35,434 nucleotides of DNA. Origin: JBDIBB01 sp039812685 (lineage in GTDB: Bacteria; Acidobacteriota; Vicinamibacteria; Vicinamibacterales; JAFNAJ01). The position numbers were made by a program, and so were the translations under genes. Of this stretch, positions 19,035-26,066 are shown in pieces (position 1 is the first letter of the stretch; every line of letters starts with the position of its first letter). The stretch spans positions 1 through 35,434 of the forward strand of contig JBDIBB010000034.1 in the NCBI GenBank assembly GCA_039812685.1. The letters are read 5' to 3'. The notes under the pieces are model-generated. The model was not told where the DNA came from. It ran no database searches and worked only from the letters and a program-made list of their open reading frames with translations.

Positions 19035-19069
19035 CCGTGGTCCTGCCGGCGCGTGATGCGCGCTCCCGT

Positions 19070-19156
19070 GCGGAAGTGGCGGAACTGGCAGACGCGCTAG
19101 CCTCAGGAGCTAGTCCGGGCAACCGGGTCGGGGTTCAAGTCCCCGCTTCCGCACCA
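19070..19156 (+). tRNA. tRNA-Leu (anticodon CAG)
   Basis: 87 bases with encoded CCA. Acceptor stem GCGGAAG/CTTCCGC; anticodon stem CTAGC/GCTAG with loop CTCAGGA (anticodon CAG, reads CUG); variable arm CCGG-GCAA-CCGG; T arm CGGGG-TTCAAGT-CCCCG. This is a class II leucine tRNA. Its 3' half (from about 19115) is probably supplied by the integrated element, because a second tRNA-Leu 3' half with a different variable arm remains at 31143-31197. Confidence 0.96.
19102..19114 (+). repeat. attL core (anticodon loop of tRNA-Leu)
   Basis: CTCAGGAGCTAGT, identical to 31143-31155. It covers the anticodon loop and the 3' side of the anticodon stem, a common crossover site of tyrosine integrases. Homology continues imperfectly to the tRNA 3' end (19156). 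Confidence 0.8.
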
Positions 19157-19165
19157 AACAAAACC

Positions 19166-20524
19166 CTAATGAATTCGCAGCTGCTCGCCTGATGCGGGGG
19201 CGTGGCCCGTGGTGTCGTCGGTGGGCGCGTCGGGCGAATGTGCAAGCTGTGTGCAAGCCGGGGGCGTGTCCGTCGTGCCCTTCGTACCCTTCGTGCTGGC
19301 CGCTGCGCGAGCCGCTTCCAACATCTTCACGGCGTCGTGCAGGCGGTCCGCCGTGCTTGCGAGATAGACGTTCGTCTGCACCACTGTGGAGTGGCCGAGC
19401 CACTTGCTGACGGTGTGGAGGGCGACCCCGACTTCGTGAAGGCGGCTGGCGCCTTCCCGTCTGAGGTCGTGCAGGTGCAGGTCCACGACCCCGACCCGCG
19501 CGCACGTGGACTCCCAGACGCGACGGACGGCGTCCGGGTGGACCCGCTCCCCGACCACGTTGCCGAACACGAAGGCGGAGGGCGGCTGCGGCTTCCCGTT
19601 CGGACCGGTCAGCCGGGCTTCGATGATGGCCCGGACGCGAGCGGTCATCGGCACTTCACGACCCGTCGCCGTCTTCGCCGTCTCCGGCCGGACGGTCAAC
19701 GTGCCCCGCGTCAGGTCCACGTCCCCGAACGTCAGCGCGGTCAACTCGCCGATACGCATGGCCGTGTCCAACAGGGCGACCATGATCACCTTCAGGTCGC
19801 CGGGCGCGGCCTCCATCAGCTTCGCTTCCTCGCCCGGCCGGAGACGCCGGGTGCGGCCGGCTTCGATCCCCTGCTTCACGATGCGCAGCTTGGGCTGTCC
19901 CGGCTGCACCTGAAACGGGCTGGTCGCGACGTAGCCGCGCTCGATGCTCCAGTTGTAGAAGTGGCGCAGCCGCCCCAACAGCCGGTTGGACGTGACGCGT
20001 CCGCCCTTCGCGCCCTTCACGTCCTTCCGCGTGTGCCGCTCGTCGATGAAGGCCCGCACGTCGGCCGCGGTCACGTCGGGCAGCGGCCGGTCCGCCAGCC
20101 GGGTCCGCCACCACTTCGTCAGCCACAGCATGTCCGTCGTCGCGTCTGGCCGTCGCGAGGGCACGTTCACGAAGACGCGCTCGTACTCGCCCAGCACGTC
20201 GCCGACGGTCCGCACGGGCACCGTGGCGGGCAGCGGTTCGGGTTCGGGGCGCGGGTTGTGGTGCGCGTCCACGAGGTCGGCTTTCCACGCCGTGAAGTAG
20301 CGGTCCGCCTCGGTGCGGCCCATCGTCGCGCCGCGCGGGAGCTTCGCGACCTTGGACGCCGCGATGCGATGGTGGACGCCGCCCACCATCACGCTGAAGA
20401 ACCAGCCGTGCTTACACCGGGTCTGGTGCTTGCACGAACAACGTTTGGCCACGCCGTCGTGACGGGCGAGGCGGATTTCGCGCCCGTCCTTCAGCCGTCG
20501 TGTGCGGGCCTCGGGGTCTGCCAT
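19166..20524 (-). CDS. int: Tyrosine recombinase/phage integrase
   Basis: 452 residues from ATG 20524 with GGAGG five bases upstream. The C-terminal catalytic domain has the full set: R257 (DTAMRIGEL), K284, H352-x-x-R355 (LHDLRR), H378 (WLGHST) and nucleophile Y387 (TNVYLAS). A core-binding domain covers about 105-200. The N-terminus has a Cys/His-rich patch, CSCKHQTRCKHGWFF (about 29-43), within the arm-binding or AP2-like region. It should catalyse integration of the element into tRNA-Leu, whose 3' end lies 9 bases from the stop codon. The 3' end of the gene contains one of two 25-base repeats that may be integrase arm sites. The frame is open to 21013, but that part overlaps another gene. 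Confidence 0.95.
   Translation of the reverse strand: MADPEARTRRLKDGREIRLARHDGVAKRCSCKHQTRCKHGWFFSVMVGGVHHRIAASKVAKLPRGATMGRTEADRYFTAWKADLVDAHHNPRPEPEPLPATVPVRTVGDVLGEYERVFVNVPSRRPDATTDMLWLTKWWRTRLADRPLPDVTAADVRAFIDERHTRKDVKGAKGGRVTSNRLLGRLRHFYNWSIERGYVATSPFQVQPGQPKLRIVKQGIEAGRTRRLRPGEEAKLMEAAPGDLKVIMVALLDTAMRIGELTALTFGDVDLTRGTLTVRPETAKTATGREVPMTARVRAIIEARLTGPNGKPQPPSAFVFGNVVGERVHPDAVRRVWESTCARVGVVDLHLHDLRREGASRLHEVGVALHTVSKWLGHSTVVQTNVYLASTADRLHDAVKMLEAARAAASTKGTKGTTDTPPACTQLAHSPDAPTDDTTGHAPASGEQLRIH
19234..19258 (+). repeat. Putative integrase arm-type site, left
   Basis: A 25-base sequence that recurs at 31002-31026 with two mismatches, in the same orientation. It contains GTGCAAGC and GTGCAAGC in tandem. 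It lies 120 bases inside the attL core and within the 3' end of the integrase gene. Position and symmetry suggest integrase or excisionase arm binding. Confidence 0.5.
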
Positions 20525-20640
20525 GTCGCCTCCATCTCGGAAGCGCCGCAGGTGTCGCGGGGAAGGGCTGGCCGCACGTGAGGGCCCGTGCGAGAATTCG
20601 GCAGCCACGTCCGCAGCGTCTACCTGCGACGGGGTCAGGG

Positions 20641-20671
20641 GTGCCGGCCGTGCTTCCAACACGACCGGCAC
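20641..20671. terminator. Stem-loop in the spacer upstream of int
   Basis: GTGCCGGCCGTG and CACGACCGGCAC pair over 12 positions (11 Watson-Crick plus one wobble or mismatch depending on strand) around a seven-base loop. No T-tract follows. It could attenuate readthrough from the head genes into int. Confidence 0.4.
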
Positions 20672-20720
20672 TCCGAATCTACACCCGCCGTCAATCCCAG
20701 TAGAATCTCCCCGCCTGACC

Positions 20721-20815
20721 TCTGTCCCGCCGGCGGGACAGACGTAGGTTTCTCGGCCTGAACCGTGGCATCGTCGCGGCGGCGCGACAACGTGAGTGTC
20801 TCGGCCTGAACCGTG
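20721..20815. repeat. Tandem repeat unit: hairpin plus 17-base motif, two copies
   Basis: Each copy has a perfect or near-perfect hairpin followed after about ten bases by the identical motif TCTCGGCCTGAACCGTG (20751-20767 and 20799-20815; period 48). The hairpins are 20721-20742 (a 22-base perfect palindrome) and 20773-20788. Their stems differ but stay paired: GTCCCG..CGGGAC versus GTCGCG..CGCGAC. Such compensatory change suggests selected RNA or DNA structure, such as an operator pair or tandem terminators. The right copy abuts the minor head gene stop. Confidence 0.7.
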
Positions 20816-20817
20816 AC

Positions 20818-21402
20818 TCAGCCCGGGTCGAGGCCCAGCGTGCAGCGGCACGACGGGTGCCGAGGCGGACGGCGGATGCCGCCGTCGAAGGGCTCGCCGA
20901 CCGGCGCCGTCTTGCCGTGCAGCGCGTCGCACGCCTTGCACGCCTTCGGGTTCGTCATCCAGACCCGCCGCGCCGACGGCCCGAGCAGCCCGGCCTGTTG
21001 CGCGTGGGCCCACCCGGCATCCTGACCCGCGTTCAACGCCCTCATCACTTCGGTGCGCGCGATCATCACGGCCCGCTGCCGGCGCAGCTTCGCGGCGTAG
21101 CGCGCCGTCCGCGTCTCGACCAGGTCAGGCGACAGGCCCACGCTGGTCAGACTCTCGCGGTACGCCAGCGCGGCGAGTGCTTGCGGCGTGGACAACCCCA
21201 CCACGTCACGCACCAGCCGGGCGAGGTCACGGGGCGGGATCCCTTCGGCGATGGCCCGGCGCACGAGCACGCGCAGGGCATCACGCGTCTCGGCCGTGAT
21301 GGCCGTGACCATCTCGGCGGCGTGCTGGTCGGCCGCCTGCTCCGCGAACGGCAAGCGCGCGCTGAACGACGTGATGACGGTCGCCTTCGTCTTCGCCATC
21401 AC
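20818..21402 (-). CDS. Phage minor head protein (Mu gpF / SPP1 gp7 family)
   Basis: 194 residues. The helical region contains MIARTEVMRALNAGQ, the conserved RTE motif of the family. The C-terminal zinc-like part reads NPKACKACDALHGK ... PPRHPSCRCTLGL (C155, C158, H182, C185, C187). These proteins bind the portal and assist head morphogenesis. It is shorter than usual, essentially the conserved domain alone. The GTG start at 21402 overlaps the upstream stop (GTGA) with GGAG five bases before it; ATG 21399 is the alternative. It is the last gene of the packaging/head run before the hairpin spacer. Confidence 0.85.
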   Translation of the reverse strand: MMAKTKATVITSFSARLPFAEQAADQHAAEMVTAITAETRDALRVLVRRAIAEGIPPRDLARLVRDVVGLSTPQALAALAYRESLTSVGLSPDLVETRTARYAAKLRRQRAVMIARTEVMRALNAGQDAGWAHAQQAGLLGPSARRVWMTNPKACKACDALHGKTAPVGEPFDGGIRRPPRHPSCRCTLGLDPG

Positions 21403-21656
21403 GGACGCTCCAGGTCATGAAGCGCCGACGTGGCGGCGTCCGTGAACGTGTCCGCGACGAGGGCCCGGGCGTCAGCGAAGTCCTGCGCGAGGGGCGCCAG
21501 GAGCGCAAGGGCGGCCCGCTGGTCCCGCGCCAGGGCCGCGGCCAGGGAGTCGAGGGTCACGCGGGACTGAGCGGCCCGCAGGCCCACGAGGATCGCTCGC
21601 GCGAGTCCGGGTTCGATGGCGTCGGCGAGCGTCAACACATCGTGCTGGTTCTTCAT
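21399..21656 (-). CDS. Small hypothetical protein of the element
   Basis: 85 residues, MKNQHDVLTLADAIEPG..., alanine- and leucine-rich and predicted all-helical. I do not recognise a family. ATG 21656 overlaps the preceding stop (ATGA), and GGAG lies six bases upstream, so the start is well supported. It sits between two small head-region genes, which suggests a structural or assembly role, but nothing in the sequence proves it. Confidence 0.65.
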   Translation of the reverse strand: MKNQHDVLTLADAIEPGLARAILVGLRAAQSRVTLDSLAAALARDQRAALALLAPLAQDFADARALVADTFTDAATSALHDLERP

Positions 21657-21910
21657 CTCGACTCCTTTCCGAGGCGGGCCCGAGCCGCCTGCGACACGGC
21701 CCGCGCGTCCAGGCCCGCACACGTGGCCCAGAACCGCAGGTCCGGCGAGCGGTCGTTCAGCAGGAAGTGCGCGGCGTGGTCGCGCCAATACGGCGACCGC
21801 AGGCTGAGGTCGTGGAACGCACTCGCCAACACCGCGCACGCCACCCGCTGCGTCCAGCACGGCGCCGGGGCCGCGGCGGGCTCGCCCACGTCGGGGTCAT
21901 CGGGGATCAC
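21653..21910 (-). CDS. Small hypothetical phage-type protein
   Basis: 85 residues from GTG 21910, with GGAGG six bases upstream. It contains AAHFLLNDRSPDLRFWATCA followed by GLDARAVSQAARARL. This layout (short helix, W/F, then C-x-x-x-GLD-x-x-x-V) resembles small phage-encoded proteins of unknown function seen near packaging genes. It overlaps the next gene by four bases. I cannot assign a role. Confidence 0.65.
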   Translation of the reverse strand: MIPDDPDVGEPAAAPAPCWTQRVACAVLASAFHDLSLRSPYWRDHAAHFLLNDRSPDLRFWATCAGLDARAVSQAARARLGKESR

Positions 21911-21950
21911 GGGCCGCCTCCACGTCGTCCGTGAGGAACCCCTTGGCAGG

Positions 21951-22421
21951 TCATCGGACCTGCTCCTGCTGCCACTGCGTCAGCAACGCGTGCGCCGCGC
22001 GGACCCGGTCCGGCGACCGGCTCGCCAGCGCGTCTCCGATGGCGTCGTCCAGGTCCGTCGCGCCCGTCAAGATCAACCGCTCACGGCAGGCGTGCGCGGC
22101 CGCGATGAGCGCCCGTCGCGCCCGACAGGACGGGCACGTCCGCGGCGCCGCGAAGCCCTGTGACGCGGCCCGGTGCGCCTTGGCACGCGTCCACGTGAAC
22201 GGCATGCCGCACGACGAACACGCCCGGCTGGTGCCCCCAGGGGCCGGGCCACGTGTGGCGCGCGGCGCCCGTCGCCACTGCCGGCAGGGCCAGCAATGCA
22301 CGGGGGCCGACCAGCCCCGCGCGGCGTACCGCTGCTGGTCCTCCGCCTCGAACGTGAAGTCCTTGTGGCACAGGCGACACCGGATCGTCAGCCCGGCACC
22401 CTCGGTTGCTGTGGTACTCAC
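21951..22421 (-). CDS. Double zinc-ribbon (zf-trcl-like) protein
   Basis: 156 residues with two tandem zinc-ribbon units. Unit 1: C15-x2-C18, KDFTFEAEDQQRYAARGW, C43-x2-C46. Unit 2: C68-x2-C71, MPFTWTRAKAHRAASQGF, C96-x2-C99. Each unit matches the 'CxxC - hydrophobic FxFT - QQxYxxxGxxxPxxCxxCR' plan of probable zinc-ribbon domains. The C-terminal 55 residues are helical. A nucleic-acid-binding or transcription role is plausible but not shown. GTG 22421 was chosen because GGAGGA lies six bases upstream; GTG 22442 lacks a well-spaced site. It lies among head genes, an odd place for a regulator. Confidence 0.75.
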   Translation of the reverse strand: MSTTATEGAGLTIRCRLCHKDFTFEAEDQQRYAARGWSAPVHCWPCRQWRRAPRATRGPAPGGTSRACSSCGMPFTWTRAKAHRAASQGFAAPRTCPSCRARRALIAAAHACRERLILTGATDLDDAIGDALASRSPDRVRAAHALLTQWQQEQVR

Positions 22422-22449
22422 GGTCGGTCCTCCGAGGCGCACGGGCCGC

Positions 22450-23118
22450 TCAGTCCTCGTCCTTGACGCCGTAGTCGCTCGCCACGGCCGCCAGTTCCTC
22501 GTCCACGGCAGCCAGCGTGGACCGGTAGACGTAGGCGATGGCGTCCGCCGTCAACACCTCGTCCAGACGCGGCGACTTCTGCAACTTGATGAAGTCGCCT
22601 TGCGCCCGCTGGTCCTCCGTCAGCAACGGGAACGACGGCGGCGAGTTCTCCATGGCCCGCGCGGTCGCGTGGTCGTTCCGCGAGAGCGCCGCCAAGTAGA
22701 TCGGGAAGACTTGAATCGGGTCCGGGGCGACGCGGCGCAGTTCGTCCCGGATCTCGCGTTCAGCGAGCAGTTCGGCCAACGAGCCGTCGCCCTTCGGCGT
22801 CGCCATCTCGCGGGCGCGCAACGCCAGCCGGTCGGCCTCCAGCTTCGCGATGGCTGCGGCGTGTGGCTCGCGGGCCGCCTTCGCGGTGCGCAGCGCATCG
22901 GCCGTGATCTTGGCGAGGCCCTTTCGCGTGTGTTCCTTCGACGCGACCGCCGCACTCGCCGTCTGGCGCGGCGCATCAGCGAGGTCCTGCAACGCGCGCA
23001 AGTCGCGGACGATGCGTGCGCGCTCGTGCTCAGCCAGACGCGCCAACGTGCCGCTGCCTTGCTCGAACGCGTCGATGAGCGCCCCAACGTTCGTCTTGGA
23101 ATTCAACGTGATCATCAT
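22450..23118 (-). CDS. Helical hypothetical protein after the portal gene
   Basis: 222 residues, almost entirely helical and highly charged, with coiled-coil-like stretches (about 55-130) and a final acidic tail YGVKDED. Directly downstream of the portal gene one would expect a scaffold, protease or head protein; composition fits a scaffold or portal-associated protein better than an HK97-fold capsid. Family not recognised. Start ATG 23118 (GAGAGGA four bases upstream) or ATG 23115. Spacing to the portal stop is 28 bases. Confidence 0.65.
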   Translation of the reverse strand: MMITLNSKTNVGALIDAFEQGSGTLARLAEHERARIVRDLRALQDLADAPRQTASAAVASKEHTRKGLAKITADALRTAKAAREPHAAAIAKLEADRLALRAREMATPKGDGSLAELLAEREIRDELRRVAPDPIQVFPIYLAALSRNDHATARAMENSPPSFPLLTEDQRAQGDFIKLQKSPRLDEVLTADAIAYVYRSTLAAVDEELAAVASDYGVKDED

Positions 23119-23146
23119 TCGTCCTCTCGTGTCGGAATGGGTGTCG

Positions 23147-24556
23147 TCACACGGCCGGATCGGGCGTCAGCGCGTCATCCGTCGCGATGTCCGCGCGTTC
23201 CTCGTCGGCCGTGACGTGCTCGCGCACCCAGCCGCCACGCGCGAGCCTGAAGTAGAACGTCTCGTAACTGATGCTCTGGCTCTGGAGCAGCAACAGCAGC
23301 GTCTTCACTTCCTCCGCCGTCGCGCCGGGCACAAAGAAGTCCCGCGGCAGGTCCACGCGCACGTCCGTCGGCAGGTCCGTGTCGCTGCCCTCCCACCACG
23401 CGTGCAGGCGCAGCGCGGCCGTCAACGCTTGGCTCGTCGCGTCCGCGATGGTGCGCAGACTCGCCACTTCGGAGGCGTGGCGAAGCTTCGCGCTCGTCGC
23501 CGTCTCGCTGGCGGCCGCACTCGGCGCTTCCAGCAACAACCGCGAGCCCGCGATGGCCATCGCCTGCTCTTTCATCGCCATCGTCTCGCGGATCGCCCCC
23601 AAGCCCGCGCCACTGAACTCGACCATCCCGGCCTTGCCGTCCTTCTCCAACACCCAACAGACCGACGGCCCGATGCGGAGCTTCTGCTTCGGGTCCGCCA
23701 GGCCCGACACCCACGGCGTCGGCAGCGACGTGTAGTGCAGCCCATGTTCCAAGTCGGCCGCGTTCGCGAAGTGCGAGAGCACCAGCGACACGAGGTCTTC
23801 CAAGGGCGGGCTGTCCACGTCAGGACTCAGCCCCCGCGGTCCGACGATGACCAGCGGCAGGAACGGCAACGGGGTCCCGCGTCGCGTCGGCACGATCCAC
23901 TCGCCCGCGAGGTACGGCGTGCGGCTCGTGTCGCGCACCAGCGTCACGTCCGACGGCGCCCAGACCCGGACGCGATACTCGCCGTCGATGAGCGCCAGTT
24001 CCCGATACCGCGTCACGGGCTGGTGCCCGAAGCCGTCCGGCGTCTGGACCGTGGTGTCCTCCCGGATGACGGCTTGCACCAACGCGGACGGGTCATCGCC
24101 GACCGGCCCCGTGCGCCAGTTGATCAGCGACTCCGCGACGAGGGGCACCCAGTAGGGCGAGGCGTAGCCGTCGTGGCTGGGCAAGTCCACCAACACCGCG
24201 GCCCGCCCCACCGTGAGCAGGTCCCGCACGAGCCACGCCAGCACGTCCCCGAGACTGCCGTCCGCCCCCGTGAGGTCCGCCAACTGCGCCCGCAGCCCGT
24301 CGTCTATCCCGACCACCGACGGGGCCCGCTGCGTCAGCACGCCGGTCAACGCGGCGACGGTGCGCCCCGCGGCCGGGAACAGACTCGGCCGCGCCGCATA
24401 GGCCGCGAACGTCGCGCGGTCCATGCCGCTCGGACACGGCAGGTAGTCGCGCGGCTTCATCTTCACCACGGCGTCGCCGGCGATGACATCGCGACACCGG
24501 ACCCACCGCTGGGCCATCGCGCGGTACTGCGTTCGCGGCGTGCTCACATTCGACAT
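23147..24556 (-). CDS. Phage portal protein, DUF4055 family
   Basis: 469 residues. The N-terminus has the typical pattern W-R...RDVIAGDAVVKMK, RDYLPCPSGMD, AAYAARPSLFPAAGRTVAAL and TGVLTQRAP. The middle contains NWRTGP and PLPFLPLVIVGPRG, followed by the long helical region with HGLHYTSLPTPWVSG and SASETATSAK-like repeats. These match DUF4055 proteins, which serve as portals in some tailed phages. The portal is the DNA channel at one capsid vertex and works with the terminase. ATG 24556 has AAGGAC six bases upstream; the open frame to 24706 overlaps terminase and is rejected. It follows terL after 19 bases. Confidence 0.85.
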   Translation of the reverse strand: MSNVSTPRTQYRAMAQRWVRCRDVIAGDAVVKMKPRDYLPCPSGMDRATFAAYAARPSLFPAAGRTVAALTGVLTQRAPSVVGIDDGLRAQLADLTGADGSLGDVLAWLVRDLLTVGRAAVLVDLPSHDGYASPYWVPLVAESLINWRTGPVGDDPSALVQAVIREDTTVQTPDGFGHQPVTRYRELALIDGEYRVRVWAPSDVTLVRDTSRTPYLAGEWIVPTRRGTPLPFLPLVIVGPRGLSPDVDSPPLEDLVSLVLSHFANAADLEHGLHYTSLPTPWVSGLADPKQKLRIGPSVCWVLEKDGKAGMVEFSGAGLGAIRETMAMKEQAMAIAGSRLLLEAPSAAASETATSAKLRHASEVASLRTIADATSQALTAALRLHAWWEGSDTDLPTDVRVDLPRDFFVPGATAEEVKTLLLLLQSQSISYETFYFRLARGGWVREHVTADEERADIATDDALTPDPAV

Positions 24557-24575
24557 CGGTCCGTCCTTTCGGTGG

Positions 24576-26066
24576 TCACTGGAACAGGTCAGGATGGTCG
24601 TATTCGTCGGTCGGCCACCACGGCTCAACCGGACGGCCCGTGAAGACGTCGAACATGCCCGTCCGCGTCGGGGCCACGAGCGCACGCGCCAGCACCACGG
24701 CCCCACACGCGGCGTTGGCGGCGTCGTCGTGCGACCCGCGCACGTGGTCCACCGACTCGCGGCCGTTCCGCGTCACGCGCCGTTCCAAGCCCCGCAGTTC
24801 ACGCAAGAGGTCCGGCCGGTCCAACAGCCGCACTTGCCCGGCGTTCACCAGCGGCAACGTGTCGAGGTAGACGCGGCTGCGGTCCCGGTCGCTCGCGAGG
24901 TACCGCAGCCCGCCCGCCGTGAACGCCTCCGTGACAAACCCGCTCCCGTAGCGGTCGCCCGTGACGGTGCCCACGCGGTAGGGCCGCAGGCGGTCGCACA
25001 CCTCGCGCACCACGGCCAACGGGTCAAAGGGCGGGGACCACGTCCACACCGCGTCCAGCACAGCACGGCCGTCCGGGTCTGCACTCGCGACCGCCACGGC
25101 AAAACGGTCATGCCGTCCGCCCGACGCATCCACGAAGGCGACGTACGGCCGACCCGTCTCCGGCAGCCGCTCACGCACGCCCGACAGGACCACGGCGTCA
25201 AGCGCCGCCGGGTCGAACAGCGACGACACGCCTTGCCGAAACTCGGCGAGCACTTCACTGCGGTAGGCGTCCGGGTCCGACGCCCGCATCCGGTCGAGGT
25301 AGTCGCGCGGCAGCGTCGGGTTCATGTCCGGCGCACTGGCGACCCACACGAGCACGTCGCTGTCATCGCGGCCGAAGTGCGCCCGGTGCAAGTCCCACAA
25401 CGCTCCGGTCGCACCCGCCGGGCTCGACAACGTGACGAGCTTGCCGCCTGTGGTCGCCAAGCACGGCCGACACGCGCGCAGCATTTCCACGTCCGCCGGC
25501 AGGTTCTCCGACGAGCGGAAGTACGCCAACTCGTCGCACGCGATGAACCGCGCGCGCAGCCCACGCACCGACTCCGACTTGCACGGCATCGCGGCGAGCA
25601 CCGTGCCGGTGTCGAGCGTCCACGCATCGGCCCGCCGGCCCGTGACCAGTGCGCGGAGCACCGGCAGCCGGTCGAAGGGCGCCGTGCTGTAGCGGAACAG
25701 ACTCCGCATCGCGGCCCGTTGGTCCTGCGCCACGCTGAGCACGTACGTTTCGGTCCCGTCCGGCTCCCGTGGCGCCCGCATCGCTTCATACGCCGAGAGC
25801 AACCCCACGATGCGGCTCTTGCCCGCCTGCCGGCCGACGATGAACGCGGCTTCCGGGAACCCGCCCGGTCGGGGCTGATACCGGCTGCGCCCGGTGCACC
25901 GACAGAACGTGCGGGCCTCGCCGTCGTCGAGCGGCAACCCGTACAGGGCCTTCAACGCGACGAGCCAGGTGCGCCAGGTGGTCAGGCTGCGGAACGCCGG
26001 CAACCCGCCGAACAACTGCGGCGACGTCAACGCGTCCACGATGGTCAACCCGGACAGCGGCGTCAC
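24576..26066 (-). CDS. terL: Phage terminase large subunit
   Basis: 496 residues. ATPase domain: Walker A-like GRQAGKS at 78-84 and Walker B FIACDE at 174-179. C-terminal RNase-H-like nuclease: VAFVDASGGRHD (D313), GDRYG (D371) and GSHDDAANA (D447/D448). All three nuclease acidic positions are present, so the enzyme looks intact. It cuts and pumps DNA into proheads through the portal. ATG 26066 overlaps the preceding gene by four bases (ATGA). Neighbours are the portal on one side and a terminase-small-like gene on the other. Confidence 0.95.
   Translation of the reverse strand: MTPLSGLTIVDALTSPQLFGGLPAFRSLTTWRTWLVALKALYGLPLDDGEARTFCRCTGRSRYQPRPGGFPEAAFIVGRQAGKSRIVGLLSAYEAMRAPREPDGTETYVLSVAQDQRAAMRSLFRYSTAPFDRLPVLRALVTGRRADAWTLDTGTVLAAMPCKSESVRGLRARFIACDELAYFRSSENLPADVEMLRACRPCLATTGGKLVTLSSPAGATGALWDLHRAHFGRDDSDVLVWVASAPDMNPTLPRDYLDRMRASDPDAYRSEVLAEFRQGVSSLFDPAALDAVVLSGVRERLPETGRPYVAFVDASGGRHDRFAVAVASADPDGRAVLDAVWTWSPPFDPLAVVREVCDRLRPYRVGTVTGDRYGSGFVTEAFTAGGLRYLASDRDRSRVYLDTLPLVNAGQVRLLDRPDLLRELRGLERRVTRNGRESVDHVRGSHDDAANAACGAVVLARALVAPTRTGMFDVFTGRPVEPWWPTDEYDHPDLFQ

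Larger units (their letters stand above)
20525..20817. other. Hairpin-rich spacer between minor head and integrase genes
   Basis: 293 bases on the transcribed minus-strand path with three stem-loops (20641-20671, 20721-20742, 20773-20788) and a duplicated 17-base motif. It probably ends the structural-gene transcript and carries integrase expression signals. No clear -35/-10 pair for int is visible. The open frame through it is not supported as coding. Confidence 0.55.

Noticed and set aside
20525..21013. N-terminal extension of the integrase frame
   Set aside because: It overlaps the minor head gene and the duplicated hairpins, has shadow-like composition, and a good Shine-Dalgarno precedes ATG 20524.
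22450..23118. Major capsid protein
   Set aside because: Position would fit, but the sequence is short, charged and almost all helical, without any HK97-like beta-rich pattern that I can see.
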